This document shows positions 1 to 8,465 of a DNA stretch of 64,000 nucleotides, one piece after another. The notes beneath the pieces are model-generated. The model was given only the letters and a program-made list of their open reading frames with translations. It was not told the DNA's origin and did not search any database. The first letter of the stretch is position 1; every line of letters begins with the position of its first letter. Both the position numbers and the translations under genes were made by a program. Source of the DNA: Sphingobium sp. AS12 (GTDB taxonomy: Bacteria > Pseudomonadota > Alphaproteobacteria > Sphingomonadales > Sphingomonadaceae); the NCBI RefSeq assembly GCF_019097845.1, contig NZ_JAHRGM010000024.1, positions 310,001 to 374,000 on the forward strand, in the 5' to 3' direction.

Positions 1-1959
1 GGGCCACAGGCCCGCGACGCCGCGCGCGACCAGCCATTTTTCTTTAACGATCCGGTCCAGCATCGCCTGCGCGTCCGCAAACAGGCTGGAGGCGCTTTCG
101 CCCACCACCGGATCGGTCAGGATCGCCGGATAATTGCCCGCCAGTTCCCAGGCGCGGAAGAAAGGCGTCCAGTCGATATATTGGATCAGATCCTTCAGAT
201 CCCAGTCGGGGAAGCGATGGACGCCGGGCAGGCGCGGGCGCGGGGCTTTCAGGCTCTCGTCAATCTCGAACGCATTGGCGCGGGCGTCTTCCAGCGGCAC
301 GAGCGCGCTCTGTCCCTTGTTCGCGCGGGCGACGCGGACATGCTCATAATCATCCTTGGTTTTCTGGACGAAATCGTCGCGCTGGGTTTCGGACACGAGC
401 GCCGTCGCCACGCCGACCGCGCGGCTGGCGTCGAGTACATGGACGACCGGGCCGGTATAGGAAGGGTCGATGCGCAGCGCGGTATGGACTTTGGAGGTGG
501 TCGCGCCGCCGATCAGCACCGGCATGGTCATGCCCGCGCGCTGCATTTCGGTGGCGACCGTCACCATCTCGTCCAGCGAGGGGGTGATAAGGCCCGACAG
601 GCCGATCATGTCGGCGTCATGATAGTTCGCGGCCTTGATGATGTCATGCCAGGGGACCATCACCCCCATGTCGACCACTTCAAAGCCGTTGCACTGGAGG
701 ACGACGCCGACGATATTCTTGCCAATGTCATGGACGTCGCCCTTGACCGTGGCCATGATGATCTTGCCCTTGCCCTTGGCGCCCGGTTCCTTGGCCGCCT
801 CGATAAAGGGCAGCAGGTGCGCGACCGCTTTCTTCATGACGCGGGCGGATTTGACGACCTGGGGCAGGAACATCTTGCCCGCGCCGAACAGGTCGCCAAC
901 GACGTTCATGCCGTCCATCAGCGGGCCTTCGATCACATGGATCGGCTTGTCGGCGGTCAGGCGGGCTTCCTCGGTATCATCGACCACATACATGTCGATG
1001 CCCTTGACCAGCGCATGTTCCAGCCGCTTGGCGACCGGCCAGCTGCGCCAGGCTTCGGCGGCCTTGTCCGCCACCGCGTCCGTGCCGCGATATTTTTCCG
1101 CCAGCGTGACCAGGCGGTCGCCCGCTTCAGGATCGCGGTTGAGGACGACATCCTCGCAGGCGGTGCGCAGTTCGGGGTCGATCGTGTCATAGACGTCGAG
1201 CTGGCCAGCGTTGACGATCGCCATGTCCAGCCCGGCGGGGATGGCGTGGTAGAGGAATACGCTGTGCATCGCGCGGCGGACGGGCTCGTTGCCGCGGAAG
1301 GAGAAGCTGAGGTTCGACAGGCCGCCGGAGATGTGGACGTGGGGGCAGCGGGCCTTGATCTCCTTGCACGCCTCGATGAAGTCGACGCCGTAGTTGTTAT
1401 GCTCCTCAATCCCCGTCGCGACCGCGAAGATATTGGGATCGAAGATGATGTCCTCCGGCGGGAAACCGATGGTCATCAGCAGCTTGTAGGCGCGCTCGCA
1501 AATCTCGACCTTGCGCTCTTTCGTGTCCGCCTGCCCCGTTTCATCGAACGCCATGATGACTGCAGCGGCGCCATAGGCCATGCATTTGCGGGCATGGAAC
1601 AGGAAGGCCTCCTCGCCCTCCTTCATGCTGATCGAATTGACGATCGGCTTGCCGGATACGCATTTGAGACCGGCTTCGATGACCTCCCATTTGGAGCTGT
1701 CGATCATGACGGGGACGCGGCTGATGTCCGGTTCCGACGTCATGAGTTTCAGGAAGGTCGTCATCGCCTCGACTGCGTCGAGCAGCCCCTCGTCCATGTT
1801 GACGTCGACGATCTGCGCCCCATTTTCCACCTGCTCACGCGCGATGTCGATGGCGGTGGCATAATCGCCCGCCATGATCAGCTTCTTGAACTTGGCCGAT
1901 CCGGTGACGTTGGTGCGTTCACCGATATTGACGAAGGTGGCGGTGGATTTGGTGGTCAT
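1..1959 (-). CDS. metH: Cobalamin-dependent methionine synthase, pterin/B12/activation part (3' end outside window)
   Basis: Transfers a methyl group from 5-methyltetrahydrofolate to cobalamin, which then methylates homocysteine. The 653 codons in the window begin [17 protein letters not shown], the start of a pterin-binding domain; the B12 domain carries DVHDIGKN with the cobalt-ligand His at about residue 410, and the activation-domain sequence (ending ...ARGVAGLWP) runs off the window. There is no homocysteine-binding domain at the N-terminus: that module is the separate gene just upstream. The frame is open throughout. The two genes together replace the single ~1200-residue MetH of enterics. 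Confidence 0.95.
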   Translation of the reverse strand, partial: MTTKSTATFVNIGERTNVTGSAKFKKLIMAGDYATAIDIAREQVENGAQIVDVNMDEGLLDAVEAMTTFLKLMTSEPDISRVPVMIDSSKWEVIEAGLKCVSGKPIVNSISMKEGEEAFLFHARKCMAYGAAAVIMAFDETGQADTKERKVEICERAYKLLMTIGFPPEDIIFDPNIFAVATGIEEHNNYGVDFIEACKEIKARCPHVHISGGLSNLSFSFRGNEPVRRAMHSVFLYHAIPAGLDMAIVNAGQLDVYDTIDPELRTACEDVVLNRDPEAGDRLVTLAEKYRGTDAVADKAAEAWRSWPVAKRLEHALVKGIDMYVVDDTEEARLTADKPIHVIEGPLMDGMNVVGDLFGAGKMFLPQVVKSARVMKKAVAHLLPFIEAAKEPGAKGKGKIIMATVKGDVHDIGKNIVGVVLQCNGFEVVDMGVMVPWHDIIKAANYHDADMIGLSGLITPSLDEMVTVATEMQRAGMTMPVLIGGATTSKVHTALRIDPSYTGPVVHVLDASRAVGVATALVSETQRDDFVQKTKDDYEHVRVARANKGQSALVPLEDARANAFEIDESLKAPRPRLPGVHRFPDWDLKDLIQYIDWTPFFRAWELAGNYPAILTDPVVGESASSLFADAQAMLDRIVKEKWLVARGVAGLWP

Positions 1960-1969
1960 TTTATTACCT

Positions 1970-2070
1970 GCTCCCCTCCCGCTTGCGGGAGGGGCTGGGG
2001 GTGGGGATTTCTGGGGGCAGTGCCAAGATCGGCCCACCCCCTAACCCCCTCCCGCAAGCGGGAGGGGGAA
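1970..2070. repeat. REP-like doublet of inverted palindromes inside the met operon
   Basis: Two short palindromes, TCCCGCTTGCGGGA on the left and TCCCGCAAGCGGGA on the right, each flanked by G- or C-runs, are arranged tail to tail so that the outer ~30 bases of each end are also complementary to each other (GGGGGTGGG against CCCACCCCC). The whole could fold as two small hairpins or one long cruciform. It fills the gap between the two methionine synthase genes. This looks like a BIME-type repeat; the arms are seen, the family assignment is inferred. Confidence 0.75.
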
Positions 2071-2075
2071 CATGA

Positions 2076-3122
2076 CTAGGCAGCGATATGCATCGGCTCC
2101 AGGCCCGCCAACCGCGTGACGACCGGCAGCTCCGGCACCACACGCGGCTTATGCCCGTCGAGCGCCTTCGCCACCGCGCCGATATGCGCGGGCGTCGTGC
2201 CGCAACAGCCGCCGACCATGTTGACCAGCCCTTCGTCCACCCATTCGCGGATCAGTCGCGCTGTGGTGGCGGGCAGTTCGTCATATTGGCCCAGTTCATT
2301 GGGCAGCCCCGCATTGGGATAGGCCAGGATCAGCGTATCGGCGTTCTTGGACAGCTCGGCCAGATACGGCCGCAGCAAATCCGCGCCGAACGCGCAGTTC
2401 ACGCCGATGGTCAGCGGCTTCAGATGGCGCAGCGAATACCAGAAGGCGTTGATCGTGTGGCCCGAGAGATTCCGACCCGACATGTCGGTGATGGTGAAGC
2501 TGAGCATCAGCGGCACGGAGCGGCCCGCCGCTTCCTCCGCCTCGCGCGCGGCCATACCCGCTGCCTTGGCGTTCAGCGTATCGAAGCAGGTTTCGACCAG
2601 CAGGAAATCGACCCCGCCCGCGATCAGCGCCTCGCACTGCTCGCGATAGTCGGCTTTGAGCGTATCATAATCGACCTCGCGAAAGGCGGGGTCGTTGACG
2701 TCGGGGGAGATGGAGAGCGTCTTGTTGGTCGGGCCGATCGAACCGCAGACGAAGCGCGGCTTGCCGTCCTTTGCCGTCGCCTTCTCGCACGCGCTGCGCG
2801 CCAGCTTGGCCGCTGCGATATTGATGTCCCACACCAGATGTTCGCAGCCATAATCGGCCATCGCGATCTTGGTCGAACTGAACGTGTTGGTCTCGATCAT
2901 GTCGGCGCCCGCTTCCAGATAGGCGCTGTGGATGCCTTCCACGATGTCGGGCCGGGTCAGGCAGAGCAGGTCGTTATTGCCCTTCTGGTCCTTGGGCAAA
3001 TCGAGATCACCGCGATAATCCGCTTCGGTCAGGCCATGCTTCTGGATCGACGTGCCATAGCCGCCGTCGAAGATCAGAATCTTGTCTGCGGCCAGCGCGC
3101 GCAATGTCTGTTCAGCGCTCAT
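2076..3122 (-). CDS. Homocysteine S-methyltransferase module of split methionine synthase
   Basis: Binds homocysteine through zinc and receives the methyl group from methylcobalamin on the companion MetH protein. The 348-residue protein is one complete homocysteine methyltransferase domain: zinc ligands are Cys243 (GVNCAFGA) and Cys306/Cys307 (VGGCCGTTP). The chosen start, MSAEQTLRAL, overlaps the metF stop codon as ATGA, which indicates translational coupling; the frame extends further upstream but only through metF antiphase sequence. Corresponds to the N-terminal third of classical MetH; sphingomonads commonly carry it as a separate gene. Confidence 0.93.
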   Translation of the reverse strand: MSAEQTLRALAADKILIFDGGYGTSIQKHGLTEADYRGDLDLPKDQKGNNDLLCLTRPDIVEGIHSAYLEAGADMIETNTFSSTKIAMADYGCEHLVWDINIAAAKLARSACEKATAKDGKPRFVCGSIGPTNKTLSISPDVNDPAFREVDYDTLKADYREQCEALIAGGVDFLLVETCFDTLNAKAAGMAAREAEEAAGRSVPLMLSFTITDMSGRNLSGHTINAFWYSLRHLKPLTIGVNCAFGADLLRPYLAELSKNADTLILAYPNAGLPNELGQYDELPATTARLIREWVDEGLVNMVGGCCGTTPAHIGAVAKALDGHKPRVVPELPVVTRLAGLEPMHIAA

Positions 3123-4030
3123 GCTGCTGTCTCCAATGATATGTTCGCCCGCAAGCCCAGCAAATGGCAGATCGCAAAACTGAGTTCCGCGCGGTTGAGC
3201 GTGTAGAAATGAAAGTCGCGCACGCCGCCGCCATAGAGGCTGCGGCACAATTCCGCCGCGATCGTCGCCGACACCAGCTGGCGGGAGGCGGGATGATCGT
3301 CCAGCCCTTCAAACAGGCGGCCCATCCAGCTGGGCACCTGCGTATTGCACATCGCCGCCATACGCTGCGTCGCGGCGAAATTGCTGACCGGCATGATGCC
3401 CGGCACGATATCCGCCGTGATGCCCGCCGCCAATGTCTTGTCGAGGAAGCGGAAATAGGCGTCGGGGGTAAAGAAGAATTGCGTGATGGCGCGGGTCGCA
3501 CCGGCGTCCAGCTTGCGCTTCAAATTATCAAGGTCGCTCTGCGCACTGGCGGCTTCGGGATGGACTTCGGGATAGGCCGACACGGAAATTTCGAACGGAT
3601 GACGCTGCATCAGTCCTTCGACCAGTTCGGCCGCACCCTTATACCCGTCCGGGTGCGGCTCGAACGTGCCGCCCGCTTCCGGCGGATCGCCGCGCAGCGC
3701 AACGATATGGCGCACGCCCGCTTCCCAATAAGCGTCGGCGATTTCGCCAATCTCTGCCTTGCTCGCCCCAACACAGGTCAGGTGTGCCGCAGCCGCCAGC
3801 GGCGTTTCCCGCGCGATCCGCGCCACCGTATTATGGGTGCGCTCGCGGGTCGAACCGCCCGCGCCATAAGTCACGGACACGAATTTGGGCTGGAGCGGCG
3901 TCAGCGTCTCGATTGCCGACCAGAGCTGGGCTTCCATCTTCTCCGTCTTGGGCGGGAAGAATTCAAAGCTGACATGGCAGTCGCCCGCAAGGTCCGCATA
4001 AAGCGGGGCGACAGGATCGTTCAAAGTCAT
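3119..4030 (-). CDS. metF: 5,10-methylenetetrahydrofolate reductase
   Basis: Reduces methylenetetrahydrofolate to 5-methyltetrahydrofolate, the methyl donor for the two MetH proteins encoded next. The 303-residue protein shows the family N-terminus HVSFEFFPPKTEKME, the FVSVTYGAGGSTRERT strand and the HIVALRGDPP segment of the FAD-binding TIM barrel. The start MTLNDPVAPLY overlaps the upstream stop by 4 bases (ATGA), and its own stop overlaps the next start the same way, so regulator, reductase and methyltransferase are one coupled transcript. Length is normal for bacterial MetF. Confidence 0.96.
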   Translation of the reverse strand: MTLNDPVAPLYADLAGDCHVSFEFFPPKTEKMEAQLWSAIETLTPLQPKFVSVTYGAGGSTRERTHNTVARIARETPLAAAAHLTCVGASKAEIGEIADAYWEAGVRHIVALRGDPPEAGGTFEPHPDGYKGAAELVEGLMQRHPFEISVSAYPEVHPEAASAQSDLDNLKRKLDAGATRAITQFFFTPDAYFRFLDKTLAAGITADIVPGIMPVSNFAATQRMAAMCNTQVPSWMGRLFEGLDDHPASRQLVSATIAAELCRSLYGGGVRDFHFYTLNRAELSFAICHLLGLRANISLETAA

Positions 4031-4998
4031 GCGGAAATCCGTCCTTCTTGCTGCTGGACAGGCGTTTGCTTGCGTCGCCCCAGCCACAGTTGCACCGTCA
4101 ATTCATGGCCGGGCAAAGTGTCCACCCGTTCCAGTTGCAGGCCCGCCGCGGCGAACCAGCCCTCTATCTGCTCGTCGGAAAAGCCCAGCCGCGCATGTTG
4201 ATCGCGCACGCGCAATTCCTCCCGCTCGTGCGGCGCGAAATCCGCGATCAACACCCGGCCGTCGATCGCCGTGACGCGCGCCGCCTCTCCGATCACCTGC
4301 TCCGGCACCTGCGCATAATGCAGCACCTGATGCAGCAGGACAGTATCGACGCTGCCCGGCTCCAGCGGCAAAGCGCCAAAATCGCCCAGCAGCAGCGCAT
4401 ATTTGTCGCCTGCATCTTCGGGCAGCTTGGCCCGCGCCAGCCGCAACATATCCGGGCTGCGGTCGATCGCCGTCACTGCCTGCGCCGCGCCGCCGAACAG
4501 TTCGATCATCCGCCCGGTGCCGGTGCCGATGTCGAGCAGGTGGCCGATCGGTTCGCGCCCCAGCAGCGCGGTCATCGCCGCCTCGACATCCGCCTCCGCC
4601 ACATGGAGCGATCGGATCGCGTCCCATTCCTCGGCATGGTCGGCAAAATAGCCCTCCGCCGCCCGCGCCCGGTCCGCCCGTACTGCCGCCAGCCGCGCCA
4701 GATCGGCCGCTTGCCACAATATTTCGCTGTCCGACGGGGTCAGGAGGTCAAACAGCGCCACGAACGGGGCGACATCATCGCCCTTGCCCAGCCGCAGGAA
4801 TACCCAATTGCCTTCCTTGCGTCGCTCGACAAGGCCCGCTTCAGCCAGGATGCGCACATGGCGCGACACGCGCGGCTGGCTTTGCCCCACGACCTGCGCG
4901 ATCTCCCCCACGGCCAGCTCCATCGCCCGCAGCAGGTGGATGATGCGCAGCCGCGTCGGGTCGCCAAGTGCCCGGAAAATATCGAGTGCCGTGTGCAT
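4027..4998 (-). CDS. ArsR-family regulator fused to SAM-dependent methyltransferase (SahR-like)
   Basis: Residues 1-85 are a winged helix of the ArsR type (LRIIHLLRAMELAVGEIAQ, then QPRVSRHVRILAEAGLVERR); residues about 150-260 are a class I methyltransferase with motif I LLDIGTGTGR. Alphaproteobacterial SahR regulators, which sense S-adenosylhomocysteine and control methionine-cycle genes, have this fused form, so the methyltransferase fold probably serves as the ligand sensor. The start (MHTALDIFRALGD) is supported by the promoter immediately in front of it. First gene of the operon with metF and the split metH. Function as SahR is inferred from architecture and context. Confidence 0.85.
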   Translation of the reverse strand: MHTALDIFRALGDPTRLRIIHLLRAMELAVGEIAQVVGQSQPRVSRHVRILAEAGLVERRKEGNWVFLRLGKGDDVAPFVALFDLLTPSDSEILWQAADLARLAAVRADRARAAEGYFADHAEEWDAIRSLHVAEADVEAAMTALLGREPIGHLLDIGTGTGRMIELFGGAAQAVTAIDRSPDMLRLARAKLPEDAGDKYALLLGDFGALPLEPGSVDTVLLHQVLHYAQVPEQVIGEAARVTAIDGRVLIADFAPHEREELRVRDQHARLGFSDEQIEGWFAAAGLQLERVDTLPGHELTVQLWLGRRKQTPVQQQEGRISA

Positions 4999-5034
4999 GG
5001 TCGCATCATATAAAGAAATCTTTATATGCGTCAA
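4998..5034 (-). promoter_or_regulatory. Promoter of the met operon with operator palindrome between -35 and -10
   Basis: On the minus strand TTGACG (5034-5029) and TATGAT (5010-5005) are separated by 18 bases and match the -35 and -10 consensus at five of six positions each. A perfect palindrome, CATATAAAGA-2-TCTTTATATG (5007-5028), fills the spacer and overlaps the -10. The expected transcription start falls on the A of the regulator's ATG, which has no ribosome binding site. Bases are observed; autorepression by the SahR-like protein and a leaderless message are inferred. Confidence 0.7.
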
Positions 5035-5214
5035 TGGCCGCAGTTTTTCCGCAACTGCGAACAAAAGCACACCCGTTTCCCGCCCGGATTGCAGGAATGG
5101 GATTGCCTTGCATCAACCAAAGCATTACGAATCAACGCGCAGGCGCAATGGGGGGTGAGCTTTTCTCCGAGAGTGGTCTGCACCGTTTTTATTCTCAGAG
5201 AGGGGTTTCTGCCC

Positions 5215-5430
5215 ATGACCAAGTCTATCGCTCTTTCGCTCGTTCTCGCCGCTTCGCTCGGCCTGGCCGCCTGTTCGGGTGGCACGGAAAACGCCGCCAA
5301 CAACGCCGCCAACTCGGCTGAGAACGCATCGAACGCTGCCGACAACGCCATGAACGCCGCGCTGAACGCTGCCGACAACGCCGCGAACGCTGCGTCGAAC
5401 GCGACCAACAACGTCGCGAACGCGATGTAA
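5215..5430 (+). CDS. Small Asn/Ala-rich lipoprotein
   Basis: A 71-residue protein with a lipoprotein signal (MTKSIALSLVLAASLGLAAC, cleavage before Cys20) followed by a low-complexity tail built from repeats of the type NAADNA. The mature part of about 50 residues should form an amphipathic helix anchored in a membrane, similar in plan to entericidins, but no specific function can be read. The start is preceded by AGAGGGGTTTCTGCCC, a plausible ribosome binding site. A strong terminator follows. A related lipoprotein lies at 51134-51403. Confidence 0.8.
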   Translation: MTKSIALSLVLAASLGLAACSGGTENAANNAANSAENASNAADNAMNAALNAADNAANAASNATNNVANAM

Positions 5431-5457
5431 GTCCAGACGGACTTTTCAGAATTCGGG

Positions 5458-5492
5458 AAGGGGTCGCGCCGGAAACGGGGCGGCCCCTTTTC
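5458..5492 (+). terminator. Intrinsic terminator after the Asn/Ala-rich lipoprotein
   Basis: AAGGGG and CCCCTTTT arms around a GC-rich interior (AAGGGGTCGC ... GCGGCCCCTTTT) form a strong hairpin ending in T residues, 28 bases after the lipoprotein stop. Confidence 0.75.
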
Positions 5493-5508
5493 CATTGGGG
5501 ACTGACCG

Positions 5509-5751
5509 ATGATCCGCACCATCTTCATCGCCGCCGCGCTGCTGCCAATGACCGCCTGCGGTTCGGGATCGCCCGATGGCGTCGGCGGGGTCAGCGCCAG
5601 TGAAGCCAGCGCGCTCAATGATGCAGCCGCCATGCTCGACGCGCGCGCCGGCGCAGCGCAGAGCGGCGAGGTGGGCCTCAATCCCGCTGCCAGCGCGGCA
5701 GCGGGTGCCGATCGTGGTAGGGTTGCAGCGCAGCCTGATCCCAAACCCTGA
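5509..5751 (+). CDS. Small putative lipoprotein
   Basis: 80 residues; an N-terminal hydrophobic stretch ends in a lipobox (LLPMTAC), so Cys17 should be the lipidated residue. The rest is Ala/Gly-rich and probably disordered, without a recognised domain. It begins right after the preceding terminator, and a second terminator follows directly, so it is likely its own transcript. Function unknown. Confidence 0.65.
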   Translation: MIRTIFIAAALLPMTACGSGSPDGVGGVSASEASALNDAAAMLDARAGAAQSGEVGLNPAASAAAGADRGRVAAQPDPKP

Positions 5752-5754
5752 CGC

Positions 5755-5793
5755 AAAAAGGCCGCCTCGGACGAGACGGCCTTTTCTTTTTTT
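5755..5793. terminator. Bidirectional intrinsic terminator
   Basis: AAAAAGGCCGCCTC-GGAC-GAGACGGCCTTTTCTTTTTT is a hairpin (AAGGCCG with CGGCCTT) with T-runs on both strands. It lies between two convergent genes and can end both. Confidence 0.85.
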
Positions 5794-5812
5794 GCTCAGT
5801 ACGGGGATTGGA

Positions 5813-6244
5813 TTAGCAGTTGCGGTCGATCGCCCGGCCGGCCAGAGCGCCTACGCCTGCGCCGATGATCGCGCCGGTCGTGCCGTCGCCGCGACGGCCA
5901 TAGCGGCCCGAACCCTTGCCGACTTCATTGCCCAGCAGGCCACCGGCGATCGCGCCGATGATGGTGCCGCCCGTGCCATTGTCCCGGCAACGATAGCCAC
6001 CGCGATAACCGCCGCGATAGGCATTGCTGCGATAATAGCGGTCATTGCCGCGATAATAGCCGCCGTCGCCGCGATAGCCACGGTCACCCCGATATCCGCG
6101 ATAGCCACGGTCGCCATAATAATCGCCACGCTCATAACCGCGATAATAGCCGTCGCGGGCCATGGCCGGGGTTGCGGTTACAGCCAGGGAAGCAGCGCCC
6201 ATCGCCAGAGCGGCTCCCATATTGATCAGAAACTTCATCTTCAT
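5813..6244 (-). CDS. Secreted glycine-zipper protein with Tyr/Arg/Gly repeats
   Basis: 143 residues. A signal peptide (cleavage near ATPAMA-RDG) is followed by a Tyr/Arg/Gly/Asp-rich repeat region (GYRGYRG, GDRGYRG types, residues ~31-85) and then two glycine-zipper hairpins, GGTIIGAIAGGLLGNEVG and GAIIGAGVGALAGRAID, as in the Rickettsia 17-kDa antigen/YMGG-like family of envelope proteins. Ends in Cys. Two in-frame starts (MKMKF or MKF) differ by two residues. Probably periplasmic or outer-membrane associated; exact role unknown. Confidence 0.8.
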   Translation of the reverse strand: MKMKFLINMGAALAMGAASLAVTATPAMARDGYYRGYERGDYYGDRGYRGYRGDRGYRGDGGYYRGNDRYYRSNAYRGGYRGGYRCRDNGTGGTIIGAIAGGLLGNEVGKGSGRYGRRGDGTTGAIIGAGVGALAGRAIDRNC

Positions 6245-6379
6245 GGCGTTGCTCCTTCCAAAATTCGTCTTTTCGTCGGCGCTTCCCAGGGACGGGTTTC
6301 GCCAGTGATGAACGTCTTATGGGTGATTCGCCTTGAGCCGACCCTGAATGGGGCTGACAGCCGTTGTTAAGAGTCTGTC

Positions 6380-6492
6380 TTGAAATGCGCGAAAGCGCGC
6401 ATTTCGGTTGCCGCACCGGCCCTCACCCCCACCCGACCGCCCACAGAGTGTATCCTGAATGGGCGGTCGGGTGGGGGTGAGGGCCGGTGCGG
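6380..6492 (+). repeat. Hairpin-pair element, copy 1 (24-nt hairpin plus 33-bp inverted repeat)
   Basis: Left part: GAAATGCGCG-AAAG-CGCGCATTTC (6382-6405), a perfect 10-bp hairpin. Right part: arms 6411-6443 and 6460-6492 are exact reverse complements over 33 bases, beginning CCGCACCGGCCCTCACCCCC, around a 16-base loop CAGAGTGTATCCTGAA. Copies 2 (8331-8437) and 3 (44288-44399) have the same plan and orientation. This copy sits between divergently transcribed genes, so it is not simply a terminator. The rest of the 310-base gap (6245-6554) shows no gene. Confidence 0.9.
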
Positions 6493-6554
6493 AGGCGCCA
6501 AAGGCGCATTTCCAAGCTAACAACGCCTTGCTGCGTCCTGCCTGATATTATTCT

Positions 6555-7550
6555 ATGGCGAAGGGGATGACGCGAATCCTGATCGTCCTGACGCTGGCCA
6601 TCCTGCTGTTGCCGGCCCCGCACAACAGCAAGCCCGACGCGGTGCAGCCCGGCGCTTTGCTGGTCACTGCACGGGCGCTGCCACTCAGCGCGAGCGATCC
6701 AGCGCTGCGGCGGGTGGGCGCGCTCGACTATCTGGGTGGCTGGGAATTGCGCAGCGCCAATCCGGGGTTCGGCGGCATATCGGCGCTCATCGTATCACCA
6801 CCGGGCGATGTGCTGGCGCTGAGCGATTCCGGCATATTGATGGGGCTGCATGTCGGACCGGGAGAGGCGCGCCGTCGCCCCTTCATCGCCCCCCTGCCCA
6901 TCCGGTCGCAGGACCGCGATCGTCCCTGGTGGGCGTGGGATTCAGAATCGCTGACCCATGATCCGGTGAGCGACCGCTATTGGGTGGGGTTCGAGTTGCA
7001 ACAGGCGATCTGCCGCTATGCGCCCGGTTTTGCGCGGGTGGAGGCGTGCCGGACGTGGCCGCAGATCATGGCATGGCCCCCGACCGGATCGATCGAATCG
7101 CTCGCCCGGCTGCCCGATGGCCGCTTCGTGGCGATTGGCGAGATGGGGATGACGCCCGATGGCCGGCATGACATGCTGCTGTTTACGGGCGACCCGGCCG
7201 AGCGCGATACCGCCGACCCGATCCATCTGCGCTATAGCCCGCCGCAGGGCTATCGTCCGACCGATGCGGTGGCGCTCGATGCCCGGCACTTGCTGGTCCT
7301 CAACCGCCGCCTGACGTTGCAGGAATTGTTCACCGCCACGATCGCGATCGTCGATCTGCCCGAACGGCTGGAACCGGGCATGGAGCTGAAGGCCCGCACC
7401 CTCGCCCGCCTCGCCCCGCCGATACTGGCCGATAATTTCGAGGGGATAGCGGTGAGCCGGGAAGGTGGACGGACGATCCTGTGGGTGGTGTCCGACGATA
7501 ATCACGAGTTTTTCCAGCGCACCCTGCTACTGAAATTCGGGCTGGATTGA
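6555..7550 (+). CDS. Exported esterase-like phytase-family protein
   Basis: 331 residues with an N-terminal hydrophobic signal or anchor (ILIVLTLAILLLPAP). The body resembles the esterase-like-activity-of-phytase domain (beta-propeller type): GGWELRSANPGFGGISALI near the start, DSESLTHDPVSDRYWVGFE and NFEGIAVSREGGRTILWVVSDDN at the end. These are predicted periplasmic proteins; substrate unknown. Start could also be Met5 (MTRILIV). Transcribed away from the glycine-zipper gene with the hairpin element between them. Confidence 0.8.
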   Translation: MAKGMTRILIVLTLAILLLPAPHNSKPDAVQPGALLVTARALPLSASDPALRRVGALDYLGGWELRSANPGFGGISALIVSPPGDVLALSDSGILMGLHVGPGEARRRPFIAPLPIRSQDRDRPWWAWDSESLTHDPVSDRYWVGFELQQAICRYAPGFARVEACRTWPQIMAWPPTGSIESLARLPDGRFVAIGEMGMTPDGRHDMLLFTGDPAERDTADPIHLRYSPPQGYRPTDAVALDARHLLVLNRRLTLQELFTATIAIVDLPERLEPGMELKARTLARLAPPILADNFEGIAVSREGGRTILWVVSDDNHEFFQRTLLLKFGLD

Positions 7551-7614
7551 TCCCTCACTCGTCCCAACCGAAGCGCGGCTTGCGGGTCGGCCATCCTGCA
7601 CCCTATTCACACGC

Positions 7615-7645
7615 AAAAAAGCGGCCCGTTGCGGGGCCGCTTCTT
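7615..7645 (-). terminator. Terminator of rpmB
   Basis: On the minus strand AAGCGGCCCC-GCAA-CGGGCCGCTT followed by T residues; the perfect stem lies 22 bases after the rpmB stop. Confidence 0.85.
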
Positions 7646-7667
7646 ATGCCGAAACGAATCGAGAAAA

Positions 7668-7961
7668 TCAGGCGGCTGCGGCAGCCTGCTTCTTGACGAT
7701 GTCGCGCTTCAGGCGACGGGCCTTGAGCGACAGCTTGTCGTCGCTGGTCTTGACCAGCCAATTGTCCAGACCGCCATTATGTTCGACCGAACGCAGACCA
7801 TGGGTCGATACGCGCAGTTTGAAGCTGGCTTCCAGCGTTTCGGAGATCAGCGAAACATTCTGAAGGTTGGGCAGGAACACCCGTTTGGTCTTGTTATTGG
7901 CGTGGGAAACATTGTGACCCACCTGGCGACCCTTGCCGGTCAGCTCGCAAATGCGCGACAT
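7668..7961 (-). CDS. rpmB: 50S ribosomal protein L28
   Basis: 97-residue large-subunit protein beginning [20 protein letters not shown], the family signature, then [12 protein letters not shown] and an Ala-rich tail. The longer open frame upstream is discarded because the L28 family starts exactly at MSR. Single-gene transcript with its own terminator. Length is normal for alphaproteobacterial L28. Confidence 0.97.
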   Translation of the reverse strand: MSRICELTGKGRQVGHNVSHANNKTKRVFLPNLQNVSLISETLEASFKLRVSTHGLRSVEHNGGLDNWLVKTSDDKLSLKARRLKRDIVKKQAAAAA

Positions 7962-8104
7962 AATCAATAAACCTTGTAGTTCGGGTTCGTTCGGAAAGCC
8001 GCGCCGATAACGGGATTCCCGCTGGCCGTCAACCCGCCGCACGGCCGGTCGCAACCCTTTTGCACGGCGAAGCGTTGTGGCCCCGTAACATATGGGAGGT
8101 TGAA

Positions 8105-8326
8105 ATGCGATTCATTGGTGGGCTGTTGATCATCATCTTGCTCGTGCTGGCTGGCGGCATCGCCACCGGCTTCATCGACCTGCAGAAAACGCAGGACGGA
8201 CGCCTGCCCGAAATCGCGGTCAAACAAGGCGCTCTCCCCAAATATGAAGCGAATGTCGCCAAGGTCGAGGTTGGCACCCGCAACGAAACCGTCGAAGTGC
8301 CGACGGTCGACGTTAAGAAGCCCTGA
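8105..8326 (+). CDS. Small single-pass membrane protein of unknown function
   Basis: 73 residues: one strongly hydrophobic N-terminal segment ([19 protein letters not shown]) followed by a charged exported or cytoplasmic tail with [16 protein letters not shown]. Start supported by GGGAGGTTGAAATG, a good ribosome binding site. No domain recognised. It lies divergent from rpmB and ends just before copy 2 of the hairpin-pair element. Confidence 0.7.
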   Translation: MRFIGGLLIIILLVLAGGIATGFIDLQKTQDGRLPEIAVKQGALPKYEANVAKVEVGTRNETVEVPTVDVKKP

Positions 8327-8330
8327 TTGT

Positions 8331-8437
8331 TTGAAATGTGCGTGCCGCACATTTGGCCGCACCAGCCCGCTCCCCCGCCCGGCCTCCCACAGTGTATCCT
8401 GGATTGGGAGGCCGGGTGGGGGAGCGGGCTGGTGCGG
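8331..8437 (+). repeat. Hairpin-pair element, copy 2
   Basis: Small hairpin AAATGTGCG-TGC-CGCACATTT (8334-8354), then 33-base arms 8357-8389 and 8405-8437 with one G/T difference, around the loop CAGTGTATCCTGGAT. Arm bases differ from copies 1 and 3 but almost every change is matched in the opposite arm. Located four bases after the stop of the small membrane gene and 28 bases before tadA. Confidence 0.9.
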
Positions 8438-8465
8438 TTCTGCAACGCATAGTATCCGGGGGCGT

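Noticed and set aside
181..2079. Long plus-strand open frame (632 codons) over metH
   Set aside because: It is the antisense shadow of the methionine synthase gene in GC-rich DNA; its product is Asp/His/Arg-rich with no family, while the minus strand gives an intact MetH.
1960..5214. Cobalamin or SAM riboswitch before the methionine genes
   Set aside because: No B12-box or SAM riboswitch core is visible; the only leader signal is the promoter with palindrome at 5005-5034, and the predicted mRNA is leaderless.
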